64,000 nt of DNA from Leptospira idonii (GCF_004770995.1 NZ_RQHW01000013.1:62001-126000); one strand, 5' to 3'; counted from the stretch's first letter, positions 28,072 through 37,849 are shown. Translations and numbers: made by a program. Notes: a model not told the origin generated them from the letters alone.

Positions 28072-28525
28072 CGACTTCCGATAGATATTCTCTATGAATT
28101 TGTTTTCCCTTTTTATCGAAAATCCGCAGATATGCTTTTTCTCTCTGCAGTCCTTCGGCGAGTTCTCCTTTTCGGTCGAGGAGAACGCTTTCGAACTCTT
28201 TTGATTTTGCATCTTCCAGATATTTTTCCACAAGGGAGTTGGTTTCTTTAAGATTGAGATAGAATAAAAAGCTGACTTTGTTTGAATCTTTCCAGAGTAA
28301 ATTTTGCATTTTCCAGTAGATCTTTCTTCCTAATTTTCTGCAAAGTTCGATATCCTTCAATTCACATCCTAATATGAGGACTGGTTTTCCTTTTTGCGAT
28401 TGATGGGTGAAGGTTTTGCCGTATTGGTCTTCGATGGAAAATTTAGGAATGGTGTTTGCGAGAATGGGAGTTAGGAAAAAAAACAAAACGAGTCCGGAAA
28501 AAAGACTACAAAAGGAAATCCTCAC
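28022..28525 (-). CDS. Exported thioredoxin-fold (redoxin-like) protein
   Basis: A 167-residue protein starting at GTG (28525). After a signal peptide (FSGLVLFFFLTPILA) the sequence FSIEDQYGKTFTHQSQKGKPVLILGCELKD resembles the start of an AhpC/TlpA-type redoxin: F-x-L-x-D-x-x-G-K, then K-P-V-(L/V)-(I/L). The active-site CxxC is missing; a Cys in GCELKDIELC is present with different spacing. It may therefore be non-catalytic. It precedes and overlaps the lipoprotein gene, and only 16 bases separate its start from the divergent SHOCT lipoprotein. Confidence 0.6.
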   Translation of the reverse strand: MRISFCSLFSGLVLFFFLTPILANTIPKFSIEDQYGKTFTHQSQKGKPVLILGCELKDIELCRKLGRKIYWKMQNLLWKDSNKVSFLFYLNLKETNSLVEKYLEDAKSKEFESVLLDRKGELAEGLQREKAYLRIFDKKGKQIHREYLSEVDETKIKEIHSILKEEI

Positions 28526-28541
28526 CCTTAAAGATTAATCC

Positions 28542-29384
28542 ATGAAACTCCATTCTGCAAGTTCATTTTTATTTTATCTGTTTTTCATTTCCTTTTGCAG
28601 ATGCCAAAGTATTCCGATTTTCGCTTCACATTATCAACTTCTTTCTTCTTCGGAAGACATCGCCGTTTTCTCTGTATCCGAATCGATATTAGGTGATATT
28701 TTTCCCGAATCTCTTGTTTCCGAGTTCGTTCCTGTTCCTTCGGGGAAAGAAATCACCGTTAAAAATCTTTTGGATCGAGTCCAACTTAGACTCAGTATTC
28801 TTTCCAGTGATACTTGGGAAGTTTTATTACAAGATCGTGTCACTGCGGATATGGAACAGTTATTAAACGCCGCCGTAATGAAACAATCTTCCAAAGTGTA
28901 TTTGATTCTTGTGAAAAAGGACGATCCTTTATCTCCTCTGACTAAAATTTTCCGAACGAGCATTTTAGTAGGTCATACTCGATCCGGTTTGGTGTTCGGG
29001 TTCACCGATTTGAAACAAAACATTACATTTCCATCCCAATATAAATTCGATGACTGGGCGATTTTTAAATTAGGAAGATTGAATCCATCCTACAAACAAG
29101 AGTTAAAGATTCGGCCGAACAATCCTCCTATGAGTTTTTTTAGAACGGAAATGAAAGATAAAATTCAAATATACGGAAGGATCATAGTTTCGGAAGATCC
29201 GAAACTTTTACCTAAGGATTTGATTTTGAAAGTTCCGGAAGAGGATGAAGTCCAGGCCTTGCAGAATCAAAAATGGAGATCGGTTCCTGAACGACTGGAA
29301 GCTTTGGAAGAGTTGAGAAAGAAAAAAATTATTTCAGAGCAGGATTTCGAGAAAAAGAAACAGGAACTTCTGAAAGAACTTTAG
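28542..29384 (+). CDS. Putative lipoprotein with C-terminal SHOCT domain
   Basis: A 280-residue protein with a hydrophobic N-terminal signal (SSFLFYLFFISF) and cysteines right after it, so it is probably lipidated. The last 30 residues (RLEALEELRKKKIISEQDF and the helix after it) form a SHOCT module: helix, I-(I/L)-(S/T)-x-x-(E/D)-F, helix. SHOCT motifs occur at the ends of many envelope proteins and are thought to mediate oligomerisation. The middle is unrecognised. It ends overlapping cysE by four bases, convergent. Confidence 0.68.
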   Translation: MKLHSASSFLFYLFFISFCRCQSIPIFASHYQLLSSSEDIAVFSVSESILGDIFPESLVSEFVPVPSGKEITVKNLLDRVQLRLSILSSDTWEVLLQDRVTADMEQLLNAAVMKQSSKVYLILVKKDDPLSPLTKIFRTSILVGHTRSGLVFGFTDLKQNITFPSQYKFDDWAIFKLGRLNPSYKQELKIRPNNPPMSFFRTEMKDKIQIYGRIIVSEDPKLLPKDLILKVPEEDEVQALQNQKWRSVPERLEALEELRKKKIISEQDFEKKKQELLKEL

Positions 29385-30112
29385 ATTCCGTCTCCGTGAA
29401 TGAATTCCTGTATGAACAAATCGTTTTCCGTTTTGGTCTCTGTTGATGAAACGTTTGAATTTTGTTTTTCGAAGACTCTTTGTTTTTCATACAACTGATT
29501 GATCAACTGCTGTTGGGTTTCCACTTTTTCCAAAAGGACGGAGAACACTTTCGCAATCGGATCCGGCATTTGATTGTGTTCTAACATTTGTTCTACGGAA
29601 TCGGATGCTTCTCCCGATTTCACAACTTTCCCGGGAATCCCCACAACGGTGCTTCCAGCAGGGACGTTTCTCATCACTACGGATCCGGCACCCACGCGGA
29701 CATGATCTTCGATCAATATATTTCCCAACACCTTTGCACCCGCTCCGATCACCACGTTCTTGCCGATGGTAGGATGTCGTTTTCCCGATTCCTTTCCTGT
29801 TCCTCCCAGAGTCACACCTTGAAAGATGAGACTTCCCGAACCTACGATCGCTGTTTCTCCGATCACCACTCCTGTACCGTGATCGATAAAAACTCCATTG
29901 GCGATTTGAGCGCCTGGATGGATGTCGATTCCGGTAAGAAATCGGGAGAAGTAGTTCAGCATTCTGGGGAATAAAGGAAATTTGATTTTATAAAGAAAAT
30001 GTGCGATTTTATGCAGCCAAATCGCATGAAGCCCCGGATAACAGAGGATAATTTCCAAATAGGATTTGGCAGCCGGATCGAATTTTCGGATGACTCTTAT
30101 GTTTTCGAACAT
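29381..30112 (-). CDS. cysE: Serine O-acetyltransferase
   Basis: A 243-residue enzyme that makes O-acetylserine from serine and acetyl-CoA for cysteine synthesis. The left-handed beta-helix is clear: IDIHPGAQIANGVFIDHG, TGVVIGETAIVG, LIFQGVTLGGTGK, KRHPTIGKNVVIGAGA and VRVGAGSVVMRNVPAGSTVV. Catalytic His and Asp are in the HPGAQI and IDHG motifs. The N-terminal helical domain is short, as in the smaller EpsC/CysE type. A C-terminal tail of about 60 residues rich in Gln, Glu and Ser (VETQQQLINQLYEKQRVFEK) is a likely coiled coil, beyond the catalytic domain. The MCP gene lies directly upstream with 5 bp between them. Confidence 0.94.
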   Translation of the reverse strand: MFENIRVIRKFDPAAKSYLEIILCYPGLHAIWLHKIAHFLYKIKFPLFPRMLNYFSRFLTGIDIHPGAQIANGVFIDHGTGVVIGETAIVGSGSLIFQGVTLGGTGKESGKRHPTIGKNVVIGAGAKVLGNILIEDHVRVGAGSVVMRNVPAGSTVVGIPGKVVKSGEASDSVEQMLEHNQMPDPIAKVFSVLLEKVETQQQLINQLYEKQRVFEKQNSNVSSTETKTENDLFIQEFIHGDGI

Positions 30113-30117
30113 GATAT

Positions 30118-31890
30118 TTAATGAATCCTGAAGTTAGAGATTAGACTGTTGAGTTTTTCGGATAATTGTGCAAGACTTACCGTTGATCCTGCAAGTTCCT
30201 CTGCGGAAGCGGCACTTGATTGAGAGATCGAATTCACTTGTTCGATGGCACCCGCAACTTCATGGGAAGAAGTCTCCTGTTCGTTGGTCGCTTCTGCAAT
30301 GAAGTTGGAAAGATTCGTAAGATTCGATACGGAAGTCATTACTTTTTGACTCTGTTGGTTTTGAGTCATTGTTGCATAGGAAATCTCTTCTGTTAAGGTT
30401 GCGGCTTCTCTTGATTTGTTTAAAATTCTTTTAAAACCATCAACCAATTGCTCAATAATTACTTTCCCGTCGTTTACCTTTTGGATGGAATCTTGAATTA
30501 AGGATTCGATTTGTTTCGTGGCCTCTTGGGATCTTCCCGCAAGTTTGGAAATTTCTTCTGCAACGACGGCAAACCCTCTTCCTGATTCCCCCGCTCTGGC
30601 GGCTTCGATTGCAGCATTTAATGCAAGTAAGTTGGTTTGGTCGGAGATTTCGTTGATTACATTGATGATTTCTTTGATTTCGTTGGAACTATCTTCGATC
30701 GCTCCCATTCTGCGGGAAGCTTCATCCACTTTGATTTGGCCGGATTCCGCTTCTTTCAACATTGCTTGGGAACCGTCGTTTACTAACTTCGACTTGTTGG
30801 TAACTGTTAGGATGGAATCGGACAAAGAAGTCATTTCTTGGATGGTGGCAGTCGTTTCTATGGACTGATCTTTTGCCGTTTTCGCCACTTGATTGATCGA
30901 TTCAGTAATTTCGGAGATTGCGGCTGATGTTTCTTCCAAAGAAGCGGCTTGGTTGGAGGAGCCGTCCGCAAGAGATTGTGCCGTTGCTGAGATTTCATCC
31001 GCAGAAGAAGCTACATGATCCGAAGTGGAATTGATTTGCGAGATGAGAGATCGTAAGTTGACGGATGCATGATTCAATGCTTTGATGAGTCTTCCTATTT
31101 CATCGTTGGATTGAAAATTTTCCTCTGCTGTCAAATCACCTTCCGCAAAACGATTGGCGATGAGTTCCGCTTTTTTGATCGGGTTGGCTATACTTCTTCC
31201 CATAAAAAAGGAAAGGATCATTACGATTGCGAAAGAAACTACATAACCTGCGATTAAAAGTATTTTTACATTTTGAGCCGTCTTTTCGGATCTATCTTTT
31301 CTGAGTTTGATGAGTTCTCCCATCATTTCGTCAAAGTTGGAAATATCATTTAATAATTGTTTGTTGGTTGGAACCAAATCTAACTGAAGTTGAATTGCTG
31401 CCTTTGCTGCCGCAGGAGATTTGGTTCGCAGAAACTTCTCTTTTTCCGTTTTGAGTTGTTCCAATGTCTCCAGAGATTTTTCAAATTCCTCTTCGATTTT
31501 CAAATTTGCCTGAAGAGCTTCTTTTGTTTTATCCAATTCGACGGTAGCTTCATAGAACGCTATATTGAGAAAGTTTTCAATTTCACCTAATAGTTGTTTT
31601 GTATTTTTTATGATAGGATCGATTTCGGAATTTGTTTCTTCCAAATCGTCAATTTCTTCCGCATTGATGATTTTAACGGTTAGATTTCGAATCTTTGCAA
31701 GATTGTAGCCTATCTTAACTGATTTTTCATAAGAATCTTCATAGATTGTTTTTAAAGAATTGAGGTCTTCTTCTAGCTGGTTCAATCCGTAAATACCCAG
31801 TATTGTTATGATAAGTACTAATATTTGATTTATCGCATTGGAGCCATAAATCTTGAGTTTGACGCTGAATTGAGAGAGAACACGATTCAT
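30118..31890 (-). CDS. Methyl-accepting chemotaxis protein
   Basis: A 590-residue transmembrane receptor. TM1 is about residues 18-37, a periplasmic helical sensor (38-208, 4HB-MCP-like) follows, TM2 is about 209-230, then HAMP (231-285) and a long cytoplasmic coiled coil. The hairpin tip has the invariant [20 protein letters not shown]. There is no obvious C-terminal CheR-tethering pentapeptide. It would steer flagellar rotation in response to an unknown ligand. It could be co-transcribed with cysE, only 5 bp downstream, an unusual pairing. Confidence 0.95.
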   Translation of the reverse strand: MNRVLSQFSVKLKIYGSNAINQILVLIITILGIYGLNQLEEDLNSLKTIYEDSYEKSVKIGYNLAKIRNLTVKIINAEEIDDLEETNSEIDPIIKNTKQLLGEIENFLNIAFYEATVELDKTKEALQANLKIEEEFEKSLETLEQLKTEKEKFLRTKSPAAAKAAIQLQLDLVPTNKQLLNDISNFDEMMGELIKLRKDRSEKTAQNVKILLIAGYVVSFAIVMILSFFMGRSIANPIKKAELIANRFAEGDLTAEENFQSNDEIGRLIKALNHASVNLRSLISQINSTSDHVASSADEISATAQSLADGSSNQAASLEETSAAISEITESINQVAKTAKDQSIETTATIQEMTSLSDSILTVTNKSKLVNDGSQAMLKEAESGQIKVDEASRRMGAIEDSSNEIKEIINVINEISDQTNLLALNAAIEAARAGESGRGFAVVAEEISKLAGRSQEATKQIESLIQDSIQKVNDGKVIIEQLVDGFKRILNKSREAATLTEEISYATMTQNQQSQKVMTSVSNLTNLSNFIAEATNEQETSSHEVAGAIEQVNSISQSSAASAEELAGSTVSLAQLSEKLNSLISNFRIH

Positions 31891-31978
31891 AAAAAATTTA
31901 TTTTAAAATTGAATTGATTCCAGGCTAATTTTCACGCACCGTCTAGGATAGCAAATTTCCAAATAGAAAGCTTTACAC

Positions 31979-32905
31979 TTGAAACCTAACTATCCGCTTC
32001 ACATTTCCCTTTTTATACTTACTTTTCTTTCGATCACCTTCTGCGATGTTTTTTTAGATCCGAGGTATCCCCAGACTTGGGAAGTATATTCCGCCGCCTT
32101 TTTCTCCAATTGGCCCTATTCCGTGGCACTCATTGTCATTTTGTTTTTTCATGAAATGGGACATTATCTTCCTGCAAGGTACTATGGAGTCAGAGCCAGC
32201 CTTCCCTATTTCATTCCTGTTCCTTTCGGGCCGATCGGAACGATGGGTGCTGTGATCAAAATCAAGGACCCCATTCCTGATAAAAAGATTCTTTTCGATA
32301 TAGGAGTAGGCGGGCCTTTGATGAGCCTCATTCTATCGGTTGTTATATGGATATACGGAATTCATCTTTCTCATGTGGTCGCTTTTCCTGCGGATTTGGA
32401 TAAATCCCAGTTCCTTCTTTTCGGAGACAGTGCATTTACATATCTGACAAGTCAGTGGATTTTAGGGCCTGTCGATTTTTCCGTTATGGACATCGAAGCC
32501 CATCCTTTGGCAAAAGCAGGATGGGTCGGTCTTTTGATTACCGCCATCAATATGCTTCCTTTCGGACAATTGGACGGAGGACATGTAATTTATTCTTTGT
32601 TCGGTGAAACTTATAGAAAATGGATTTATTGGCTGTTTATTGCGTTTTTGTTTTTGGCTTTTTTCAGCATCACATGGCTGCTTTGGGGTTTTATCATTTA
32701 TTATTTGATAAAAGTGGAACATCCATTCGTCAAAGATTCTAGTGAAGGACTTTCCAAATTCAGAAGAGCTTTGGGTTTCTTTATGCTGATTTCTCTGGCA
32801 GTTATATTCGTCCCTAAGCCGATCGTAGTGGCGACAGAGGCTCTGGGGAACAATGTTTTATCCGACGTCTGGGAGATTCTCCTTCAAAGACTGGGAGAGT
32901 TATAA
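31979..32905 (+). CDS. M50-family (site-2-protease-like) membrane metalloprotease
   Basis: A 308-residue polytopic protein. The zinc motif HEMGH is at residues 58-62 and the second metal ligand Asp199 is in NMLPFGQLDGGH. About six hydrophobic segments surround them. S2P enzymes cut transmembrane helices, often releasing signalling factors. No PDZ domain is seen. The only start compatible with the first membrane segment is TTG at 31979 with a weak ribosome-binding site, so expression is probably low. The propeller gene starts one base after its TAA, and a lipoprotein gene overlaps that one, forming a three-gene unit. Confidence 0.88.
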   Translation: MKPNYPLHISLFILTFLSITFCDVFLDPRYPQTWEVYSAAFFSNWPYSVALIVILFFHEMGHYLPARYYGVRASLPYFIPVPFGPIGTMGAVIKIKDPIPDKKILFDIGVGGPLMSLILSVVIWIYGIHLSHVVAFPADLDKSQFLLFGDSAFTYLTSQWILGPVDFSVMDIEAHPLAKAGWVGLLITAINMLPFGQLDGGHVIYSLFGETYRKWIYWLFIAFLFLAFFSITWLLWGFIIYYLIKVEHPFVKDSSEGLSKFRRALGFFMLISLAVIFVPKPIVVATEALGNNVLSDVWEILLQRLGEL

Positions 32906-32906
32906 T

Positions 32907-34319
32907 ATGAAATTACGAATTCAATCCTTCTTTTATGTTTTGATTTTATTTTCCGCATCTTATCTTTTTTCACAAGAAGCGAAAGACTATAAACTTACGG
33001 ACAAGGCATACGGCCTTGCTTGGGACGGTGTCAACTTTTGGTTTATAGATACGAACCGAAGAGCTTTGATCAAGATCAATGAAATCGGGGAACAAGAAAT
33101 TTATAACCTTGGTTTGGCGAATTTAAGAGGAATCAGCTTCGACACCAGAGAAGCAAAACTACTTGTTGTTGCTCCCAAACAAATATTAAAGATCGATCCT
33201 AACACGGGTGGAATTACCGATAAAATCAATATTCCGATCCAGAATGTGGCAGGGGTCGCCAGTGTGGGAAATTTTTATTATCTGTTGGATCTGGACAACG
33301 CTAAGGTACAGATCTTCGACCAAGCCAGTTCCATTTTAGTAGGGGGGTTTTTCACCGACCGAAGCAGACCTAGAGATATTTGTTTCGGGAGAGATTCCTT
33401 ATGGATCTCCGATTCGGCAGATAACACTGTTTATAGATACGATGCAAAGTCGGGTAAAATCACCGGTTCCATCAAAACCAGCTTAAAAGCGATTCGAGGA
33501 GTTCTTCTCAGCGGTTCCAAACTTTGGGTTGTGGATCGGGAGGCTCACGAAATCAAAAATATTCCGTTCATCGAAACGGAACGTTTCATCGCTTCCGGGG
33601 AAGAGGAATATACTTTGGAAGTAACCTTAAAATTCAGAATCGATACGGTGTCCCTTTCCAAAGCACAGATTGCGGTTCTGCATCCTCCTTCCAATGAGCA
33701 GCAACGTATCCGTTCCGTTAAATTTACAGATGCCAGCTTTCAACCTGCATTCATCCAAAGAAACCGAGCCCATTTGAAAAAACTTTCTATTGAGGATTCT
33801 CCCGGAGAACAGGTATTAAAGTATAAGTTTACTTCCAGAAATCAGTTCATCAAATATTACGTAGGTGATGATTATTTGAACAAGGAAACTTCTTATCCTG
33901 CGGACATTACGAGTTATTACGATAAACAGAAAGAAAACGGAAAACTTTTCGCCAGAGATTATTTGGAGATTATCCATTCCAATCGTCTTCTATCCACTTC
34001 CCTTCAAGATTTTAAATCCAAGATGATGGAAGCGGGTGTGCCTGTGATGCCTTACAGAATGATCCGTTTCGAAAAAGGAAAGGCGAAATCGATTCAAGAT
34101 TCCATTTCCTTGTTTTTGCTAGGATATGGCTGGATTCCCGTTGCGGACATAGGAACGAGTTCGACTGCCGACAAAAGGTATTTTGAAAAAAAAGAATCGG
34201 ATTTAATTCTTTATCAAAGTTTGAATTCGACTCCTTCGGTATCTCCTGTTTACTTTAAAAAAGATGCCAATTCTGAATGGGAAAATCTGCCTGCGGAGAT
34301 TACTTACAAGATCAAGTAG
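32907..34319 (+). CDS. Exported beta-propeller protein with C-terminal transglutaminase-like segment
   Basis: A 470-residue protein from the ATG at 32907 with a cleavable signal (FFYVLILFSASYLFS). Residues about 25-230 form repeated blades of the NHL/WD type (AYGLAWDGVNFWFIDT, RGISFD, RPRDICFGRDSLWISDSAD, DNTVYRYDAKSGKITGSI, RGVLLSGSKLWVVDR). The C-terminal part contains GVPVMPYRMIRF, then LLGYGWIPVADIG, which resembles the (A/G)-I-P-A-R and GYGW-(I/V)-P-V segments of transglutaminase-core proteins; I do not see the Cys, so it may be inactive. It ends overlapping the next gene by 56 bases. A sensory or scaffold role outside the membrane is inferred. Confidence 0.72.
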   Translation: MKLRIQSFFYVLILFSASYLFSQEAKDYKLTDKAYGLAWDGVNFWFIDTNRRALIKINEIGEQEIYNLGLANLRGISFDTREAKLLVVAPKQILKIDPNTGGITDKINIPIQNVAGVASVGNFYYLLDLDNAKVQIFDQASSILVGGFFTDRSRPRDICFGRDSLWISDSADNTVYRYDAKSGKITGSIKTSLKAIRGVLLSGSKLWVVDREAHEIKNIPFIETERFIASGEEEYTLEVTLKFRIDTVSLSKAQIAVLHPPSNEQQRIRSVKFTDASFQPAFIQRNRAHLKKLSIEDSPGEQVLKYKFTSRNQFIKYYVGDDYLNKETSYPADITSYYDKQKENGKLFARDYLEIIHSNRLLSTSLQDFKSKMMEAGVPVMPYRMIRFEKGKAKSIQDSISLFLLGYGWIPVADIGTSSTADKRYFEKKESDLILYQSLNSTPSVSPVYFKKDANSEWENLPAEITYKIK

Positions 34320-35127
34320 TCTCTTTGTTCTTTCCTTTCTCTTCTTGAGTTGTATTTCCTCTTTTCAAGAAGAGTGGAACAAAATCACGATTTATCCCAT
34401 AAGCTTTGAAAACCAAAGCAGACTGAAGTTGCTTGTGGAGTCCGCTTGGAATCAACTTCCCAAAACAAAATCCCAATGTACCGTTTTTAAGGAGACTCCT
34501 CTCCAGACGGAAGGAATCAAAAACTATTATTGTCATTTGCTTGGGTTCTCCTCCCCGAAACAAATTTCAGAGTTGTTAGGTGTTCCTGTCTTTATCAGCG
34601 GGCCTCATCGTGGAAATGAGATCGTTTTCGATTCCTCTGATTCTTTCGGGTTTTATCATCCTGAGTTTCCAATTCGTCTTCGGAAATTTATGATTCCGGG
34701 AAGAACGAACGCAGGTTTTCGTGCGGCAACACAGAAAGTTTATGATGAGCATGTAGCCAAAACGGCTCGAATCTTTTTTGCCACCTATCGAAAGTTAATT
34801 TCTAATCAAAATTATTTCGAATCGGAAACGGAAAGATACATCCGTCTGATTTCGGAAAAACAACTGGAACCCTATTATTTGGAAAAATACAATCTCTTTC
34901 TACATCCTGATTTTACGGATGGAGAAGAAGAAGCCGAGTCGGCTAAATTTCAAGTATGGAGAGAAGATGAAAATGCGGACACAGTACTTGTAAAACAATG
35001 TGTTGGTTTTTGGATTCGAAGACGGATCGACGGAACGGAAAACTCTTTTTATTCAGGACTCGAGGATTTGATACAATCCTACGATCCTGAATTTTATAAA
35101 AAAAGAACGGAAGCGGCAAAACCTTAA
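34264..35127 (+). CDS. Lipoprotein, unknown function
   Basis: A 287-residue protein whose ATG lies 56 bases inside the propeller gene. Its lipoprotein signal (SLFVLSFLFLSC) would be lost with any later start, which supports the long overlap. The mature part has several Tyr/Phe-rich stretches and ends in a Lys/Glu-rich tail; it includes NAGFRAATQKVYDEHVAKTA. I do not recognise a family. Tight coupling with the propeller protein and M50 protease suggests a shared envelope role. Confidence 0.68.
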   Translation: MPILNGKICLRRLLTRSSSLFVLSFLFLSCISSFQEEWNKITIYPISFENQSRLKLLVESAWNQLPKTKSQCTVFKETPLQTEGIKNYYCHLLGFSSPKQISELLGVPVFISGPHRGNEIVFDSSDSFGFYHPEFPIRLRKFMIPGRTNAGFRAATQKVYDEHVAKTARIFFATYRKLISNQNYFESETERYIRLISEKQLEPYYLEKYNLFLHPDFTDGEEEAESAKFQVWREDENADTVLVKQCVGFWIRRRIDGTENSFYSGLEDLIQSYDPEFYKKRTEAAKP

Positions 35128-35151
35128 TCGGATTTCTGCCGCAAATAAGTG

Positions 35152-36351
35152 TTAGAGTAGAAGATCCTTCACTGCATCGATCACATCTTTTTCATCGTTT
35201 TCCGTCATTCCTGCAAATAGAGGAAGTGAGATGGTTCGATCGTACATTCTGCACGCATTCGGATATTCTTCTCTTTTGAATCCGAACGTTTTTTTGTAAT
35301 AAGGATGTTCGAAGATAGGAATGAAGTGGAGACTGGTTCCTATGTTTCTATCCTTCAATTCCTCAACAAAAGAGTCTCTTCCCAGTTTTGCGACTTTAGG
35401 ATCTAACTCTACTCTGTAAAGATGCCAACTGTGCTGTCCGTCTTTGTCTTCTTTAGGAAGAGTCAGACCTTTGATGGACTTGAATTCTTCATTATAATGT
35501 TTTGCGATTTCGGTTCTTCTTTCCCAGAAAGCATGAGACTCTTTCAATTGAACCACTCCTAGCGCCGCTTGGATGTCGGTCATATTGTATTTGTATCCTG
35601 CATCCACCACTTCATAGTACCAACCAGGTCGATTGAATGCGTCTCTGTTGATTCCATGAAGGCGCATCTTTCTCATCCTTTCTGCAGCTTCTGCATGTGA
35701 GGTGGTGATCATTCCGCCTTCCCCGGTAGTGATCCCTTTCGTAGCATAGAAACTGAACACTGTGTAATCGCCCCAAGTTCCTATCATTTTATTTTTATGA
35801 ACGGCCGGGAATGCATGTGCCGCATCTTCTATGACGATGAGATTGTATTTTTTTGCGATGGATAGTATCTCTTCCATATTGCATGTGTATCCTGCCAAAT
35901 GAACCGGGATAACAGCCTTTACTTGTTTTTTCGTTTTTACGGATCTAAGTACTTTGCCGTCCCATTTGCACTTCGATTCGATAGTTTCTTGTAAGGTGGC
36001 AGGAGTCAGAAGGTTATGGATCGGATCCACATCCGTTAGGATGGGTTCTGCGTGAAAATAACAGATAACTTCCGTTGTTGCTGTGAATGTGATGGAAGTC
36101 GTGATGACCGCATCTTCTTCCGTAAGCCCGATCGCTTCCAATGCTAAATGAAGTCCCGCAGTTGCCGAGTTCACTGCGATAGAATGAGGGGCTCGGACGA
36201 AGTCACCGAACTCCATTTCGAATTGTTTTACTTTGGGGCCTGAGGTGACCCAGCCGGAGCGTAAGACACCCGCTACTTCTTCGATGGCATCTTCGGAGAT
36301 GGACGGTAAGGCAAAGGGAAGAAAGGTTTTGCGCGAGGTCAGCATATTCAT
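35152..36351 (-). CDS. DegT/DnrJ/EryC1/StrS-family sugar aminotransferase
   Basis: A 399-residue PLP enzyme. The cofactor lysine is Lys205 in FYATKGITTGEGG. VIEDAAHAFPAVHKNK (Asp holding the pyridine nitrogen), NSATAGLHLALEAIG and SGWVTSGPKVKQFEMEF are family hallmarks, as is LHFIPIFEHPYYK near the end. These enzymes convert keto-sugars to amino-sugars for LPS, O-antigen or glycan decoration. No other sugar-nucleotide genes are nearby, so the product is not predictable. It is divergent from the adenosine deaminase with 148 bp between. Confidence 0.92.
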   Translation of the reverse strand: MNMLTSRKTFLPFALPSISEDAIEEVAGVLRSGWVTSGPKVKQFEMEFGDFVRAPHSIAVNSATAGLHLALEAIGLTEEDAVITTSITFTATTEVICYFHAEPILTDVDPIHNLLTPATLQETIESKCKWDGKVLRSVKTKKQVKAVIPVHLAGYTCNMEEILSIAKKYNLIVIEDAAHAFPAVHKNKMIGTWGDYTVFSFYATKGITTGEGGMITTSHAEAAERMRKMRLHGINRDAFNRPGWYYEVVDAGYKYNMTDIQAALGVVQLKESHAFWERRTEIAKHYNEEFKSIKGLTLPKEDKDGQHSWHLYRVELDPKVAKLGRDSFVEELKDRNIGTSLHFIPIFEHPYYKKTFGFKREEYPNACRMYDRTISLPLFAGMTENDEKDVIDAVKDLLL

Positions 36352-36499
36352 CTAAACGACATAATTCGGAAAAATTTCCAGTCTTTTCCGCTCCTAAAGG
36401 AACTATCGGAAGCATTTTTCCCGGCTATATAGGGAATTTCACGAGTTATTGAAAAATATTCTTGTAGCGACCGGTTTCTGTTAAAAAATTTCCTGGAAC

Positions 36500-37849
36500 A
36501 TGGAAGTTCAGTTTTCCGAAATCTTAGATCGTATTTCTGTCATAGACAGAGATATCTCCGAACTCAATCGGTTGAAAGGCCGTTTGCCTGCGGACAGACC
36601 GTATTCTCCTTCCCTGCAGTTAACTTTCGATAAGCAGATCAATACTCTTTTGAACGAAAGAGTGGCGCTTATGGAATTGCCGGTCGTCAATCCTCCGATC
36701 TGGCTTTTTCCTAAGGAACCGGGTCTTTCCGTTTCCGAAGAGACGTCTCTCCTTAAGGAACGTAAGGCGCTGTTGGCCGGAGATCTTTCCGTATCTCATC
36801 CCAACGAACAAGATGTAATTAATTTTATCAGAGACATTCCCAAAACGGAAATCCACCTCCATTTGGAGGCTTGCGTAAATAAGGAAACTTTAAAGTTCTT
36901 ATACAAAAAGAACGGAATTGAAGTTACGGACAAAGAGTTTGAAGATAAGTACAACTTCAAAGACTTGATGGGTTTTATCCAAGTTTTCTTCTTCGTTCAA
37001 GGTGCTGTGAAAGAAGCAAGCGATTTGGCTTACTTCATTGACAGTTTAGCCGACTACCTACGTTCGAATAACATCGTTTATTGTGAGGCGTTCTTCGCTC
37101 CTTCCAAGTTCATCCAGAACGGTCTCGATTTTGACGAGATGGTGGAAGTGATGGTGGAACGCATTCGCCAAATCGAAGTAAAAGACGGAATCACAATTCG
37201 TCTTTTGGTGGACGTTTCCCGTTCCTTCGGACCGGAAAATGCGATGAACAATCTCAAACGAGTTTTAGGTCTCAAACAAAAAGAAGTGATCGGGATCGGA
37301 CTTGGCGGTGCGGAACTTATGGGTCCTGCCAAAGATTATGCGGAAGTTTTCAAGGTGGCGAGAGAAGCAGGTCTTAGAACTGTAGCTCACTCCGGAGAAG
37401 ACGACGGTCCTTGGGCGATTTGGGATGCAGTTAGTTTGTGTAAGGCGGAAAGAATCGGACACGGTACTTCTGCCATCCAAGATCCTGAACTCGTCAAATA
37501 CATGAAAGACAATCGAATTCCGATTGAAATTTGCGTCACCTCAAACGTGTTTACCGGAAAGTATGTAAGAAAAGAACAAAATCACCCCGTTCGTTACTAC
37601 TACGACCAAGGTTTGACTTTATGCATCAATACGGATGATCCTGAAATTTTCAATGTGAACTTAACTTACGAATATTTCAAATTGTACCGCTTTTTGGATT
37701 TTTCCATCGATGAGATCGTCGATTTAGTCAAACAAAGCGTTTATTGCACTTTTCATCCTCAGAAAGAAACTCTCTGGAAACAAATGGAAGAAAAGATTGA
37801 TGCGATAAAGGTAAAATATAATTTACCTACACCATCTGTTTTGGTTTAG
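36500..37849 (+). CDS. Adenosine deaminase with an extra N-terminal domain
   Basis: A 449-residue metal-dependent deaminase. Zinc ligands are His119 and His121 (EIHLHLEA), His297 (VAHSGE, with catalytic Glu300), and the TDDP motif (Asp379/380); His321 lies in RIGHGTS and GIGLGGAE forms the substrate loop. About 110 residues precede the barrel, which normally starts almost at once; this extension is charged and helical (coiled-coil-like) with a Pro-rich stretch (VVNPPIWLFPKEPG). The enzyme should convert adenosine to inosine; related family members act on adenine or N6-modified adenines. A tandem lipoprotein gene starts 6 bp after its stop. Confidence 0.88.
   Translation: MEVQFSEILDRISVIDRDISELNRLKGRLPADRPYSPSLQLTFDKQINTLLNERVALMELPVVNPPIWLFPKEPGLSVSEETSLLKERKALLAGDLSVSHPNEQDVINFIRDIPKTEIHLHLEACVNKETLKFLYKKNGIEVTDKEFEDKYNFKDLMGFIQVFFFVQGAVKEASDLAYFIDSLADYLRSNNIVYCEAFFAPSKFIQNGLDFDEMVEVMVERIRQIEVKDGITIRLLVDVSRSFGPENAMNNLKRVLGLKQKEVIGIGLGGAELMGPAKDYAEVFKVAREAGLRTVAHSGEDDGPWAIWDAVSLCKAERIGHGTSAIQDPELVKYMKDNRIPIEICVTSNVFTGKYVRKEQNHPVRYYYDQGLTLCINTDDPEIFNVNLTYEYFKLYRFLDFSIDEIVDLVKQSVYCTFHPQKETLWKQMEEKIDAIKVKYNLPTPSVLV

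Noticed and set aside
31891..31978. Possible sigma-28 (flagellar) promoter before the MCP gene
   Set aside because: TAAAGCTT is present on the minus strand, but no GCCGATAA-like -10 lies at the right distance.
36418..36436. Inverted repeat TTCCC-N9-GGGAA before adenosine deaminase
   Set aside because: Arms are only 5 bp and the surroundings give no promoter alignment; likely chance.
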